Assembly: GCF_000720175.1 (NCBI RefSeq) | Contig: NZ_JOIX01000095.1 | Span: forward strand, 1-26,449 | Direction: 5' to 3' | From: Streptomyces sp. NRRL S-337 | GTDB taxonomy: Bacteria; Actinomycetota; Actinomycetes; Streptomycetales; Streptomycetaceae | DNA length: 26,449 nucleotides | Shown here: positions 7,714-15,628 of the stretch, one piece after another | How the letters are laid out: each line of letters begins with the position of its first letter | How positions within the stretch are numbered: position 1 is the first letter of the stretch | Made by a program: the position numbers and the translations under genes | The notes under the pieces: model-generated | Told to the model about the DNA's origin: nothing | What the model saw: only the letters and a program-made list of their open reading frames with translations | Database searches by the model: none

Positions 7714-9062
7714 CCACGCAGGCAACACCGACGACGTACTGGCTCGAACACGCCTGGCTCGGCAGCCACGTCGAGCCGGGCGTGACCCTGGAGACCGCGG
7801 ACGGGCGGATCGCGGCCCTCCGCACCGGGGACGCCACCCCGCCGCCCGGCGCCACCGTCCTGCGCGGCCTGACGCTGCCCGGCCTGGCCAACGCGCACAG
7901 CCACGCCTTCCACCGCGCGCTGCGCGGCACCGTCCAGGTCGGCAGCGGCACCTTCTGGACCTGGCGCGAGATCATGTACGCCGTCGCCGACCGGCTCACC
8001 CCGGACAGCTACTTCGCCCTCGCCCGCGCCGTCTACGCCGAGATGGCGCTGGCCGGCATCACCTGCGTCGGCGAATTCCACTACCTCCACCACGCGCCCG
8101 GCGGCATCCGCTACGACGACCCCAACGCGATGGGCGAGGCGCTGATCGCGGCCGCCGCGGACGCCGGCATCCGCATCACCCTGCTCGACACCGCCTACCT
8201 CTCGTCCGGCTTCGGCGCGCCGCCCGACCAGCACCAGCTGCGCTTCTCCGACGGCACCGCGGACCGCTGGGCGCAGCGCGCCGACGCGCTCAAGGAGGAC
8301 CGCGAGCACGTCCGCATCGGCGCCGCCATCCACTCCGTACGCGCCGTGCCCGCCGGCCAGCTCGGCACCGTCGCGGAGTGGGCCCGCGAACGGCAGGCCC
8401 CCCTGCACGTCCACCTCTCCGAGCAGACCGCCGAGAACGACGCCTGCCGCGCCGCCCACGGCCGCACCCCCACCCAGCTGCTCGCCGACCACGGGGCGCT
8501 GGGCCGGCGCACCACGGCCGTGCACGCCACCCACCTCACCGACCAGGACATCGCCCTGCTCGGCGGCTCCACCACCGGCGTGTGCATGTGCCCCACCACC
8601 GAGCGCGACCTCGCCGACGGCATCGGCCCGGCCTCCCGGGTCCAGAGCGCCGGCAGCCCGCTGTCCCTCGGCAGCGACAGCCACGCCGTCATCGACCTGC
8701 TCGAAGAGGCCCGCGCCATGGAGCTCGACGAGCGGCTGCGCACCCGGACCCGCGGGCACTGGACCGCGGCCGCCCTGCTGCGCGCCGCCACCGCCGACGG
8801 CCATGCCGCCCTCGGCTGGGACGATGCCGGCACCCTGGAGACCGGCGCGCTCGCCGACCTCACCACGATCGCACTGGACTCCGTACGCACCGCCGGACCA
8901 CTGCCCCGGCTGGCCGCCGAAACGGCAGTATTCGCCGCCTCCGCGGCGGACGTGCGACACACCATCGTCGGCGGGCGGCAGATCGTCCGGGACGGTGTGC
9001 ACACTCTTGTCCCCGACGTGCCCGCAGCCCTCGCCGAGTCCATCGCCGCCGTACGCGGCTGA
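7704..9062 (+). CDS. hutF: Formimidoylglutamate deiminase
   Basis: HutF hydrolyses N-formimidoyl-L-glutamate to N-formyl-L-glutamate and ammonia, the five-step branch of histidine degradation. The 452-residue amidohydrolase-superfamily protein shows the first metal motif [13 protein letters not shown] (H65, H67), HVHLSEQ (H237), AVHATHLT (H274 or H277), and [24 protein letters not shown] with the catalytic aspartate D325. The last motif is typical of HutF. The GTG start overlaps the M20 gene by 10 bp. I considered another amidohydrolase such as a deaminase of the TrzA/ATZ group. The hutU and hutI neighbours and the C-terminal motif favour HutF. Confidence 0.93.
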   Translation: MPLTTQATPTTYWLEHAWLGSHVEPGVTLETADGRIAALRTGDATPPPGATVLRGLTLPGLANAHSHAFHRALRGTVQVGSGTFWTWREIMYAVADRLTPDSYFALARAVYAEMALAGITCVGEFHYLHHAPGGIRYDDPNAMGEALIAAAADAGIRITLLDTAYLSSGFGAPPDQHQLRFSDGTADRWAQRADALKEDREHVRIGAAIHSVRAVPAGQLGTVAEWARERQAPLHVHLSEQTAENDACRAAHGRTPTQLLADHGALGRRTTAVHATHLTDQDIALLGGSTTGVCMCPTTERDLADGIGPASRVQSAGSPLSLGSDSHAVIDLLEEARAMELDERLRTRTRGHWTAAALLRAATADGHAALGWDDAGTLETGALADLTTIALDSVRTAGPLPRLAAETAVFAASAADVRHTIVGGRQIVRDGVHTLVPDVPAALAESIAAVRG

Positions 9063-9079
9063 AGGAGAACACCCCCGCG

Positions 9080-10261
9080 ATGACGACGACCTCCGCGCCG
9101 ACCACCGCCATCACCCACATCGCCCAGCTCGTCACCAACGACCCCTCCCTCGGTGAAGGCCCCCTCGGTCTGATCCAGGACGCCGCGGTCGTCATCGACG
9201 GCGACCGCATCGCCTGGGTCGGTCCCTCCAGCAAAGCACCCGCCACCGACAACGCCGTCGACGCCGCCGGCCGGGCCGGCATCCCCGGCTTCGTCGACTC
9301 CCACTCCCACCTGGTCTTCGCCGGCGACCGCACCGAGGAGTTCAACGCCCGGATGTCCGGGCGCCCGTACTCCGCCGGCGGCATCCGCACCACCGTCGCC
9401 GCCACCCGCGCCGCCACCGACGGGGAACTGGAGGCCAACCTCACCCGCCACCTCGCCGAGGCCCTCCGCCAGGGCACGACGACGTTCGAGACCAAGTCCG
9501 GCTACGGCCTGACCGTCGAGGACGAGGCCCGGGCGCTGCGCATCGCCGCCGCGCACACCGACGAGGTCACCTTCCTCGGCGCCCACATCGTCTCCCCCGA
9601 CTACGCCGACGACCCGGCCGGCTACGTCGACCTGGTCACCGGCCCGATGCTGGACGCCTGCGCCCCGCACGCCCGCTGGATCGACGTCTTCTGCGAGAAG
9701 GGCGCCTTCGACGGCGACCAGGCCCGCGCGATCCTCACCGCCGGCAAGGCCCGCGGCCTCGCACCGCGGGTGCACGCCAACCAGCTCGGCCACGGCCCCG
9801 GCGTGCAGATCGCGGTCGAGCTCGGCGCCGCCTCCGCCGACCACTGCACCCACCTCAGCCCCGCGGACATCGACGCCCTCGCCCAGTCCGACACCGTCGC
9901 CACGCTGCTGCCCGGCGCGGAGTTCTCCACCCGCGCACAGTGGCCCGACGCCCGCCCGCTGCTCGATGCCGGTGCCACCGTCGCGCTGTCCACCGACTGC
10001 AACCCCGGCTCGTCCTTCACCAGTTCCATGCCGTTCTGCATCGCCCTGGCTGTCCGCGACATGGGCATGACCCCCGATGAGGCCCTCTGGTCGGCCACCG
10101 CGGGCGGCGCCCGCGCGCTGCGCCGCACCGACGTCGGCCGCATCACCCCCGGTGCCCGCGCCGACCTGGCCCTCCTGGACGCCCCCAGCCATGTCCACCT
10201 CGCCTACCGCCCGGGCGTCCCGCTCGTCTCGGCCGTGTGGCACAAGGGAGTTCTGGTCTGA
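9080..10261 (+). CDS. hutI: Imidazolonepropionase
   Basis: HutI opens the ring of 4-imidazolone-5-propionate to give N-formimidoyl-L-glutamate, the substrate of HutF. The 393-residue protein has metal ligands H75 and H77 ([12 protein letters not shown]), the substrate-binding stretch [12 protein letters not shown]232 in HANQLGHG, H255 in ADHCTH, and D306 in STDCNPGS. I chose the ATG at 9080 because AAGGAG (9062-9067) lies just upstream and the family N-terminus begins here. The open frame itself runs back to 7553 through hutF in another frame. It is the last gene of the operon, 17 bp after hutF, and a strong terminator follows. Confidence 0.97.
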   Translation: MTTTSAPTTAITHIAQLVTNDPSLGEGPLGLIQDAAVVIDGDRIAWVGPSSKAPATDNAVDAAGRAGIPGFVDSHSHLVFAGDRTEEFNARMSGRPYSAGGIRTTVAATRAATDGELEANLTRHLAEALRQGTTTFETKSGYGLTVEDEARALRIAAAHTDEVTFLGAHIVSPDYADDPAGYVDLVTGPMLDACAPHARWIDVFCEKGAFDGDQARAILTAGKARGLAPRVHANQLGHGPGVQIAVELGAASADHCTHLSPADIDALAQSDTVATLLPGAEFSTRAQWPDARPLLDAGATVALSTDCNPGSSFTSSMPFCIALAVRDMGMTPDEALWSATAGGARALRRTDVGRITPGARADLALLDAPSHVHLAYRPGVPLVSAVWHKGVLV

Positions 10262-10290
10262 CGCCGCACGGTCCCCGCAGGCCGCCGGAC

Positions 10291-10336
10291 GCGGAGGAGG
10301 GCCCGTCCCGGGTTACCGGGGCGGGCCCTCCTCCGC
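10291..10336. terminator. Bidirectional terminator between hutI and the sigma gene
   Basis: GCGGAGGAGGGCCCG (10291-10305) pairs perfectly with CGGGCCCTCCTCCGC (10322-10336). A T-G wobble and an inner CCCGG/CCGGG stem with a GTTA tetraloop extend it to about 21 pairs. It lies between two convergent genes and can serve both. No T tract is present. Confidence 0.8.
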
Positions 10337-10382
10337 GCGGGCGGTGCCGGCCTTCGGGGACCGGCGGGAGCGACCGTGGTCC

Positions 10383-11321
10383 TCACTCCTCGACCATCAG
10401 CCCCTTGCGGAGCCGGCCGAGCGTGCGGGAGAGCAGCCGGGAGACGTGCATCTGGGAGATGCCCAGCTCCTCGCCGATCTCGGACTGCGTCATGTTCGCC
10501 ACGAAGCGCAGGGACAGGATCTTCCGGTCGCGCGGCGGGAGTTCGGCGATCAGCGGCTTCAACGACTCGACGTACTCGATGCCTTCGAGTCCGTGGTCCT
10601 CGTAGCCGATCCGGTCCGCCAGCGCGCCTTCGCTGTCGTCCTCCTCGGGCTGGGCGTCCAGCGAGCTCGCGGTGTACGCGTTGCTCGCGGCCATCCCCTC
10701 GACGACCTCGTCCCGGGTGAGGCCGAGGCGTTCGGCGAGTTCGTGCACCGTGGGGGCGCGGTCCAGCTTCTGCGCGAGTTCGTCGCCCGCCTTCGCGAGG
10801 TCCAGACGCAGTTCCTGCAGACGCCTCGGTACGCGCACCGACCAGCTGGTGTCACGGAAGAAGCGCTTGATCTCGCCGACGATGGTCGGCATCGCGAACG
10901 TCGGGAACTCCACCCCGCGGCTCAGTTCGAAGCGGTCTATCGCCTTGATCAGGCCGATCGTGCCGACCTGGACGATGTCCTCCATCGGCTCGCTGCGGGA
11001 GCGGAAGCGGGAGGCCGCGAACTTCACCAGGGCGAGGTTGAGCTCGACCAGGGTGTTGCGGACGTAGGCGAATTCGTGGGTGCCTTCCTCAAGCGATTCG
11101 AGCCGCTCGAAGAGGGTCTTGGACAGAGCCCTCGCGTCCACCGGGCCCACCTCGTCGAACGGCGGGATCTCGGGCAGATCGTCGATCTCGGGAAAAACCG
11201 CCGGATCGGATTCGGCAGCGATCGGCTGGGAAGGGATGTGCCCGGTCGGGTCGGACAGGGGTGTCGACGATGCGGACTGCCGGGTGTCGTCGGTACGCAG
11301 TTCGTCGAGCCGGGGTGACAT
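10383..11321 (-). CDS. sigI: SigB/SigF-family RNA polymerase sigma factor (SigI-like)
   Basis: This 312-residue stress or development sigma factor belongs to the SigB/F/G group. A Ser/Asp-rich N-terminal 60 residues precede region 1.2-2 (about 85-160), with the core-binding part EPMEDIVQVGTIGLIKAIDRF and region 2.4 FPTFAMPTIVGEIKRFFRD. Region 3 is SVRVPRRLQELR and following, and region 4.2 is the helix-turn-helix MTQSEIGEELGISQMHVSRLL. I chose the ATG at 11321 because GGAGG lies 5 bp upstream. Frames starting further out add only unconserved residues. It is divergent from an anti-anti-sigma gene and an anti-sigma gene. The S. coelicolor SigI locus beside hut genes has, as I recall, the same arrangement, hence the symbol. 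The exact SigB-family member is an inference. Confidence 0.9.
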   Translation of the reverse strand: MSPRLDELRTDDTRQSASSTPLSDPTGHIPSQPIAAESDPAVFPEIDDLPEIPPFDEVGPVDARALSKTLFERLESLEEGTHEFAYVRNTLVELNLALVKFAASRFRSRSEPMEDIVQVGTIGLIKAIDRFELSRGVEFPTFAMPTIVGEIKRFFRDTSWSVRVPRRLQELRLDLAKAGDELAQKLDRAPTVHELAERLGLTRDEVVEGMAASNAYTASSLDAQPEEDDSEGALADRIGYEDHGLEGIEYVESLKPLIAELPPRDRKILSLRFVANMTQSEIGEELGISQMHVSRLLSRTLGRLRKGLMVEE

Positions 11322-11435
11322 GGTCTCCTCCATCGTTCTCGGCATATGGCTGCCGATGCCTCTCCGTGAAGCCTTCGGTGTGCGGCGCCTCCAAAGCCGG
11401 CCGTTGCGAATGTGTTCTTCTACGCCTACCTGTCT

Positions 11436-11485
11436 TTGCCGGAAGATGGCAAGTAAGCGTTGTCCGTATATTGGGCAATATGCGG
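11436..11485. promoter_or_regulatory. Inverted repeats in the sigma/anti-anti-sigma divergent region
   Basis: TTGCC-N7-GGCAA (11436-11452) is a perfect 5-bp-arm repeat. CCGTATATTG-GG-CAATATGCGG (11464-11485) has 10-bp arms with a single mismatch. This patch is AT-rich compared with the rest of the window, and both repeats lie in the 261-bp divergent spacer (11322-11582). They are candidate operators or promoter parts. I could not place a convincing SigB-type GTTT...GGGTAT promoter. Confidence 0.4.
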
Positions 11486-11582
11486 ATTGTTCGGCTACCG
11501 GCGCGCGCCAGGAAGGCGTAGGGTTCGACGAGCGCAGTCGCTGGTAATCCAGTCGTCTAGACAGCAAAAGGGTGCGCTTCGC

Positions 11583-11951
11583 ATGGACCGCGGGACGGTC
11601 GGCAGTGCAAGCCGTGGCCGGCTTCACGTCGAGATCCGCCATCACGGCGCGAGCGCCGTTGTGACGGTCACAGGTGAGCTCGATCACCACACCGCGGATC
11701 TGTTGCGGGAATCACTCGAAGGCTGTGTGGACGACGGGTACGCACGCCTGGTGGTCGACTGCTCACAGCTCGAATTCATGGACTCCACCGGCCTCAACGT
11801 ACTGCTCGGCGCGCGCCTGAAGGCGGAGGCCGAGGGGGGCGGGGTCCACCTGGCCGGGATGCAACCGGTGGTTGCCCGGGTATTCGAGATCACCGGCGCT
11901 GAGGCAGTCTTCACGGTGCACGATTCCGTCGATGCGGCCCTGGCCGAGTGA
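11583..11951 (+). CDS. STAS-domain anti-sigma factor antagonist
   Basis: This 122-residue anti-anti-sigma factor of the SpoIIAA/RsbV type has a single STAS domain over residues 13-120. It includes VTVTGELDHHTADLL and LVVDCSQLEFMDSTGLNVLL, with the phosphorylatable serine S68 in DSTG. In partner switching the unphosphorylated form binds the anti-sigma kinase and frees the sigma factor. Phosphorylation of that serine reverses this. The ATG at 11583 was chosen because the domain begins soon after it and a weak AAGGGTG lies about 10 bp upstream. It is divergent from the sigma gene and 173 bp before the anti-sigma gene. By synteny it would correspond to the protein I recall as ArsI in S. coelicolor. 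Confidence 0.92.
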   Translation: MDRGTVGSASRGRLHVEIRHHGASAVVTVTGELDHHTADLLRESLEGCVDDGYARLVVDCSQLEFMDSTGLNVLLGARLKAEAEGGGVHLAGMQPVVARVFEITGAEAVFTVHDSVDAALAE

Positions 11952-11965
11952 CCTGACGACGGTGT

Positions 11966-11984
11966 CCGGAACGATCTGTTCCGG
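11966..11984 (+). other. Short hairpin after the STAS gene
   Basis: CCGGAAC-GATCT-GTTCCGG is a perfect 7-bp stem with a 5-nt loop starting 14 bp after the STAS stop codon. It may be a partial terminator, or a protein site between the two partner-switch genes. Confidence 0.4.
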
Positions 11985-12124
11985 GCGCGTAGTCCGTGTC
12001 ACAACTTCCGTACCCAAGAAGTGGGTGTTCTCACGGTCCGGTCGGGCAGGAGACATCTGAATCCGTTGCAAGCAGTCCGCTATCTGTTCTCCGTGAATAG
12101 GCGAATCGGTGAGGTGAAGCGCTG

Positions 12125-12628
12125 ATGAGCACCACCCGGCCGTACCCGCCGGGCGATCTCGGCCCGGAGCCGGGCGGCGCCGGTGCTTCCGCCGCCGTTC
12201 CGTCCGCCGCCATGCCGGCGGGCCAGATCCGCCGGCTGCGCCTGGCGGGCACCCGGGGCGCCGTGGCACGTGGCCGTGATTTCGCCCGGCAGGCCCTGCA
12301 CGACTGGGGCTGGCTGCCGGCCGCCAACGCCGACCAGCGGGCCGCCGCCGAGGACGTGCTGCTCGTCGTGTCGGAGCTGGTCACCAACGCCTGTCTGCAC
12401 GCCGAGGGGCCCGAGGAACTGCGGCTGCGGTGCACCTCCAAGATGCTGCGGCTGGAGGTTACCGACCTCGGCGCGGGCTCGCCGGCGCCGCGCAGCCCGC
12501 ACCGCCCCGGCCGCCCCGGCGGCCACGGCATGTTCATCGTGCAGCGGCTCTGCCTGGACTGGGGCGTGGTGCGCAACCCCGACGGCACGGGCAAGACCGT
12601 CTGGGCGGAGCTCGCCGCACCGGCCTGA
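12125..12628 (+). CDS. Anti-sigma factor, RsbW-type ATP-binding protein kinase
   Basis: This 167-residue GHKL ATPase of the SpoIIAB/RsbW type is expected to bind and silence a SigB-family sigma factor and to phosphorylate its STAS antagonist. The N-box is VSELVTNACLHA (E84, N88), the G1 box is VTDLGAGSP (D114), and the G2 box is PGGHGMFIVQRL (132-142). The first 30 or so residues are Pro/Gly/Ala-rich and probably disordered. GAGGTGA lies about 10 bp before the ATG. Together with the sigma factor and STAS protein it completes a partner-switching module. By synteny it would match the S. coelicolor protein I recall as PrsI. A strong terminator follows directly. Confidence 0.9.
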   Translation: MSTTRPYPPGDLGPEPGGAGASAAVPSAAMPAGQIRRLRLAGTRGAVARGRDFARQALHDWGWLPAANADQRAAAEDVLLVVSELVTNACLHAEGPEELRLRCTSKMLRLEVTDLGAGSPAPRSPHRPGRPGGHGMFIVQRLCLDWGVVRNPDGTGKTVWAELAAPA

Positions 12629-12650
12629 CCAAGGCGGCGGCAGAAGAGCA

Positions 12651-12676
12651 GCGCGGGTCCGCGGACCCGCGCTTTT
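12651..12676 (+). terminator. Intrinsic terminator after the anti-sigma gene
   Basis: GCGCGGGTCC (12651-12660), a 2-nt GC centre and GGACCCGCGC (12663-12672) form a near-perfect stem followed by TTTT. This is a classic Rho-independent terminator 22 bp after the stop codon. Confidence 0.9.
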
Positions 12677-12786
12677 GCCGTTCCCGGGCGCGGGCTCGCC
12701 ACCGCCGGGCGGCCGGATGTGCCCGCCGCCGCGGCCCCGCGCCGATCGGGGCTGTGCTGTGCCTTCCCTCGGCAAGGTCCCCGGCG

Positions 12787-12818
12787 TACCTTGAGCGGCC
12801 AATCTGATGTGCCGTCAG
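12787..12818 (+). promoter_or_regulatory. Possible promoter and inverted repeat before the surface operon
   Basis: TACCTT (12787-12792) could be a -10 hexamer, though no good -35 is visible. Just downstream CTGA-TGTGCCG-TCAG (12804-12818) is a short inverted repeat. It lies 43-57 bp before the GTG of the LPQTG gene. The evidence for either role is weak. Confidence 0.35.
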
Positions 12819-12860
12819 GAACAGTCGGCGGTGCGCCCACCGGGAGAAGGGGAACGGACA

Positions 12861-13562
12861 GTGGCCCGCTTCTACGCACAGCACGGCCGGCGACCGCGCC
12901 GGGCGGCCGGCCTCGCCACCGCCGTGGTGATGACGGCGGGGTCCGCGGTGCTGCTCACCGCGCCGGCCGCCCACGCCGACGTCGTCGACGTCAACTACCA
13001 GTGCAAAACGCCGATCGGGAACAAGGGCGCGGTCTCGCCGATCGACATCACGAGCACCCCCAGCGGCGGTGCGTACAAGCTGGTGATGTCCTTCCGGAAG
13101 GGGGTCTCCTCCAGCCCCGTCGAGCTGGGCAAGGGCGCCATGAAGCCGAGCGCGCTGATCAAGCTGGGCGGCGCGGAGAGCGGTACGGTCCCGGTCGCCG
13201 GGCCGCCCAACGACCGGGCGATTCCGGCCAACACCCCCATCAAGATCAGTGACTTGAGCGGGACGTACACCCCCAAGGCGAGCGGCAAGGTCACCTTCAC
13301 GGCTTCCACCCTCACCATCAAGGCGCTCGGCACCACGACCACCTGCACCCCCGGCAACCATCCCAAGCCCTCGCTCACGCTGGACGTGAAGGGCTCCGGC
13401 GGCAGCGCGGCCGGCGGCGGTACGGGCGGCTCCTCCGGCCGACAACTGCCGCAGACCGGGCCGGCGGACTCCGCGGTGGCACTGGGCACCCTGGGCGGCA
13501 CGGTGCTGCTGGCCGGCGCGGCCGGGGTGCTCTGGCTGACCCGCCGTCACCAGCGCGTCTGA
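12861..13562 (+). CDS. LPXTG-anchored surface protein with one CKTPIG-type beta domain
   Basis: This 233-residue secreted protein has a twin-basic N-terminus and a hydrophobic signal peptide cleaved after about APAAHA (residue 39). One domain follows (about 43-176) with cysteines C48 (NYQCKTPIG) and C162 (TTTTCTPG) that probably form a disulfide. Next come a Gly/Ser linker and the sortase signal LPQTG (196-200), then a hydrophobic segment and the basic tail RRHQRV. The domain recurs twice in the third gene of the operon and looks like an all-beta module. It may belong to a DUF6801-like family, but I am not sure. GTG was chosen as start because GAGAAGGGG lies upstream. The anchor motif is the canonical LPXTG rather than the LAXTG used by streptomycete class E sortases. 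Confidence 0.88.
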   Translation: MARFYAQHGRRPRRAAGLATAVVMTAGSAVLLTAPAAHADVVDVNYQCKTPIGNKGAVSPIDITSTPSGGAYKLVMSFRKGVSSSPVELGKGAMKPSALIKLGGAESGTVPVAGPPNDRAIPANTPIKISDLSGTYTPKASGKVTFTASTLTIKALGTTTTCTPGNHPKPSLTLDVKGSGGSAAGGGTGGSSGRQLPQTGPADSAVALGTLGGTVLLAGAAGVLWLTRRHQRV

Positions 13563-13627
13563 CCCCCTCCGGACCGCCGCCCGCGCACCACGTGCAGCCT
13601 GTGCACCACGAGTACCAGGAGCCGCCG

Positions 13628-15628
13628 ATGCCGTTCCGTCCTCGCCCCGCGGTCAGCGGTGCGGTCCTCGCGGCCGCAGCGGTACTGCTGTGCCCCGCCA
13701 CGGCCCAGGCCCGCCCCGCCGCGCCGGCCGGGCCGGGCTGGTCCGCCGCGCCCGCCCCCGGCCGCGGCGCCGAACCGGGCGCGCAGGACCGCCCGTACTT
13801 CTACCTGGAGGGGGCGCCGGGCACCGTGCTCTCGGACCGGCTGTCCCTCGGCAACCCCACCCGCCGGGCCGTCACCGTACGGCTGCGCGGCACCGGCGGA
13901 GGGACGGGCGGCGGCACCGGTTCCTGGCTCCGGTTCGCCGCGGGGCAGATCACGGTCCCGCCGCGCACCCGGGCGAGCGTCCCGTTCACGGTGACGCTGC
14001 CGCGGGACGCCGCCCCGGGCGACCACCCCGGCACGATCACGGCGACCGGCGGACCGGCGCGGCACGGCGGGCCCACGGTCCGGCGCACCGTACCGGTCCA
14101 CCTACGGGTGGCCGGCCCGGCGCTCTCCGCGCTGACCGCCGAGGACGTGTCGGTGCACCGGCGGGGGAGTGCGGCGGTCATCCGGTACACGCTGGTCAAC
14201 CGCGGGAACACGGTGCTCACCCCACGGCTGGCGGTGCGCGCCGACGGCGTCCTCAGACCGGTGCTGCGGCGCGCCGCACGTACCCTGCCGCTCACGCTGG
14301 AGCCCGGCCGGCGGGCCCGCCTGACGGAGGACTGGCCCGATCCGCCGGCCCTGGACGCGGTGCGCCTCCGGCTCACGGTGACCGCGGCCGGCGGTGCGCA
14401 GGACGCCGTCACGGCCTCGTACACCGCCCTCCCCCGGGGCGTCGCGGCCGGGGCGGTGCTGGTCCCGGTGGCGGGCGCGGCCGGCCTGGTGGCCGTACGG
14501 CGGCGACGCCGGCGTAGGCGCGGGGACGAGCGGGACGAGCGGCGGGACGGGGGAGGGAGCAGCGGTGACAGCGGTGGCAGCGGTGACAGGAACGGGCGGC
14601 CCGCGACGGCGGCCGCCCTTCCCGCGGCCGTCGTTACCGTCCTCGTCGCCGCCCTCGTCGTGGTTCCGACGGCGGCCGGTACCGCCCGGGCCGCGTCGCC
14701 GGCCGAGGCCCCCGGTGGCCACCGGACCGTCCAGCTCTCCACGAAGGAGGCCGGCAAGGGCGGCACCGTGACCGTGACCGGGCGCGGCTGGCGGCCCAAG
14801 GCCCTGCTCACCCTGCTGATCTGCGGGCAGAACATGATCGGCGGGACCAACTCCTGCGCCAACGGGGACGGCCGGGCGGTCACCACCGACGCGCACGGCG
14901 CCTTCCGCAGGCGCCTGCCGGTCGCCGAACCGCCCAAGCCCTGCCCCTGCGTGGTGCACGTGGCGACGGTGACCGGGGCGGCGGCCGCCGCGGACGCCGC
15001 GTTCAAGGTGGCTGGCCACCCGGTGGCGCCGCTGCCGAGGGAGCGCACCGGCGGCCGGCTGGCGGTGCTGTCCCCGCCGCGGCTGGCCGGCAGCAGCGGA
15101 CTGCTCACCTGGTTCGGCGCCCCGCCGCAGCGTGCACTGACCGTCACGGTCGGCAATCTCGGCTCCGCGCCGGCCCGGAACCCGGTCTTCAAGGTCGGCA
15201 CCTCGCACGGCGTCTTCGCCCCCCGGTGGGAGGAGCAGCGGTGGCGAGGGACCGTACCGCCCGGCGGGAAGGTCCAGGTCAAGCTGCCGGTCGAGCTGGC
15301 GGCCGGCGCCCACGGGGACTATCTGGTCTCCCTCCAATACGGCGGCAAGGTGCTGGCCGAGCAGCCGTGGGGCGTCGGCCGGCCCTGGGGCGTGACGCTC
15401 TTCTGGGTGCTGCTGTGCGTCGTGGTCCCGACCGCCGTGTTCCGTATCGGCATGGCGCTCGTGGACCGGGTCCGCCCGCGCCGCCCGGCGGGTCACGCCC
15501 GCCCCCGCATCCGTACCCGTCGTACCACGCCGGCCGGCGACCGTGCCGCGCTGCCGTGGTTCACCCCGGACACCGCACCGTCCACCACCACATCCACGAA
15601 ACGACCGACGTCGAAAGGTTCTACGTGA
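13628..15628 (+). CDS. Multi-pass surface protein joining a DUF916/WxLIP-like and a neocarzinostatin-like ectodomain
   Basis: This 666-residue protein has, in order: a signal peptide (1-28); a beta-rich ectodomain (about 55-165) opening with YFYLEGAPGTVLSDRLSLGNPT, the pattern of DUF916/WxLIP domains; a second beta domain (170-265); TM1 (271-290); eight arginines (291-298) and a charged linker; and TM2 (about 328-350). The second ectodomain (365-460) follows, with GKGGTVTVTGRGWRPKALLTLLICG and cysteines C399, C410, C439 and C441, neocarzinostatin-like. A NEW3/CARDB-like beta domain (475-580), TM3 (587-611) and a basic tail complete it. The topology is consistent as a single chain, with both ectodomains outside and the arginine loop inside. 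AGGAG lies 6 bp before the ATG. It probably arose by fusion of two genes, since the second half begins like a secreted protein. Domain names rest on pattern recognition only. Confidence 0.82.
   Translation: MPFRPRPAVSGAVLAAAAVLLCPATAQARPAAPAGPGWSAAPAPGRGAEPGAQDRPYFYLEGAPGTVLSDRLSLGNPTRRAVTVRLRGTGGGTGGGTGSWLRFAAGQITVPPRTRASVPFTVTLPRDAAPGDHPGTITATGGPARHGGPTVRRTVPVHLRVAGPALSALTAEDVSVHRRGSAAVIRYTLVNRGNTVLTPRLAVRADGVLRPVLRRAARTLPLTLEPGRRARLTEDWPDPPALDAVRLRLTVTAAGGAQDAVTASYTALPRGVAAGAVLVPVAGAAGLVAVRRRRRRRRGDERDERRDGGGSSGDSGGSGDRNGRPATAAALPAAVVTVLVAALVVVPTAAGTARAASPAEAPGGHRTVQLSTKEAGKGGTVTVTGRGWRPKALLTLLICGQNMIGGTNSCANGDGRAVTTDAHGAFRRRLPVAEPPKPCPCVVHVATVTGAAAAADAAFKVAGHPVAPLPRERTGGRLAVLSPPRLAGSSGLLTWFGAPPQRALTVTVGNLGSAPARNPVFKVGTSHGVFAPRWEEQRWRGTVPPGGKVQVKLPVELAAGAHGDYLVSLQYGGKVLAEQPWGVGRPWGVTLFWVLLCVVVPTAVFRIGMALVDRVRPRRPAGHARPRIRTRRTTPAGDRAALPWFTPDTAPSTTTSTKRPTSKGST

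Noticed and set aside
8195..10243. Long minus-strand frame of 682 residues opposite hutF and hutI
   Set aside because: Shadow of two well-supported enzymes. Composition is typical of antisense high-GC frames.
9080..10261. A single 902-residue protein from 7553 to 10261 in the hutI frame
   Set aside because: The first half is out of frame with hutF and Arg/Pro-rich. The true hutI starts at 9080 with its own ribosome-binding site.
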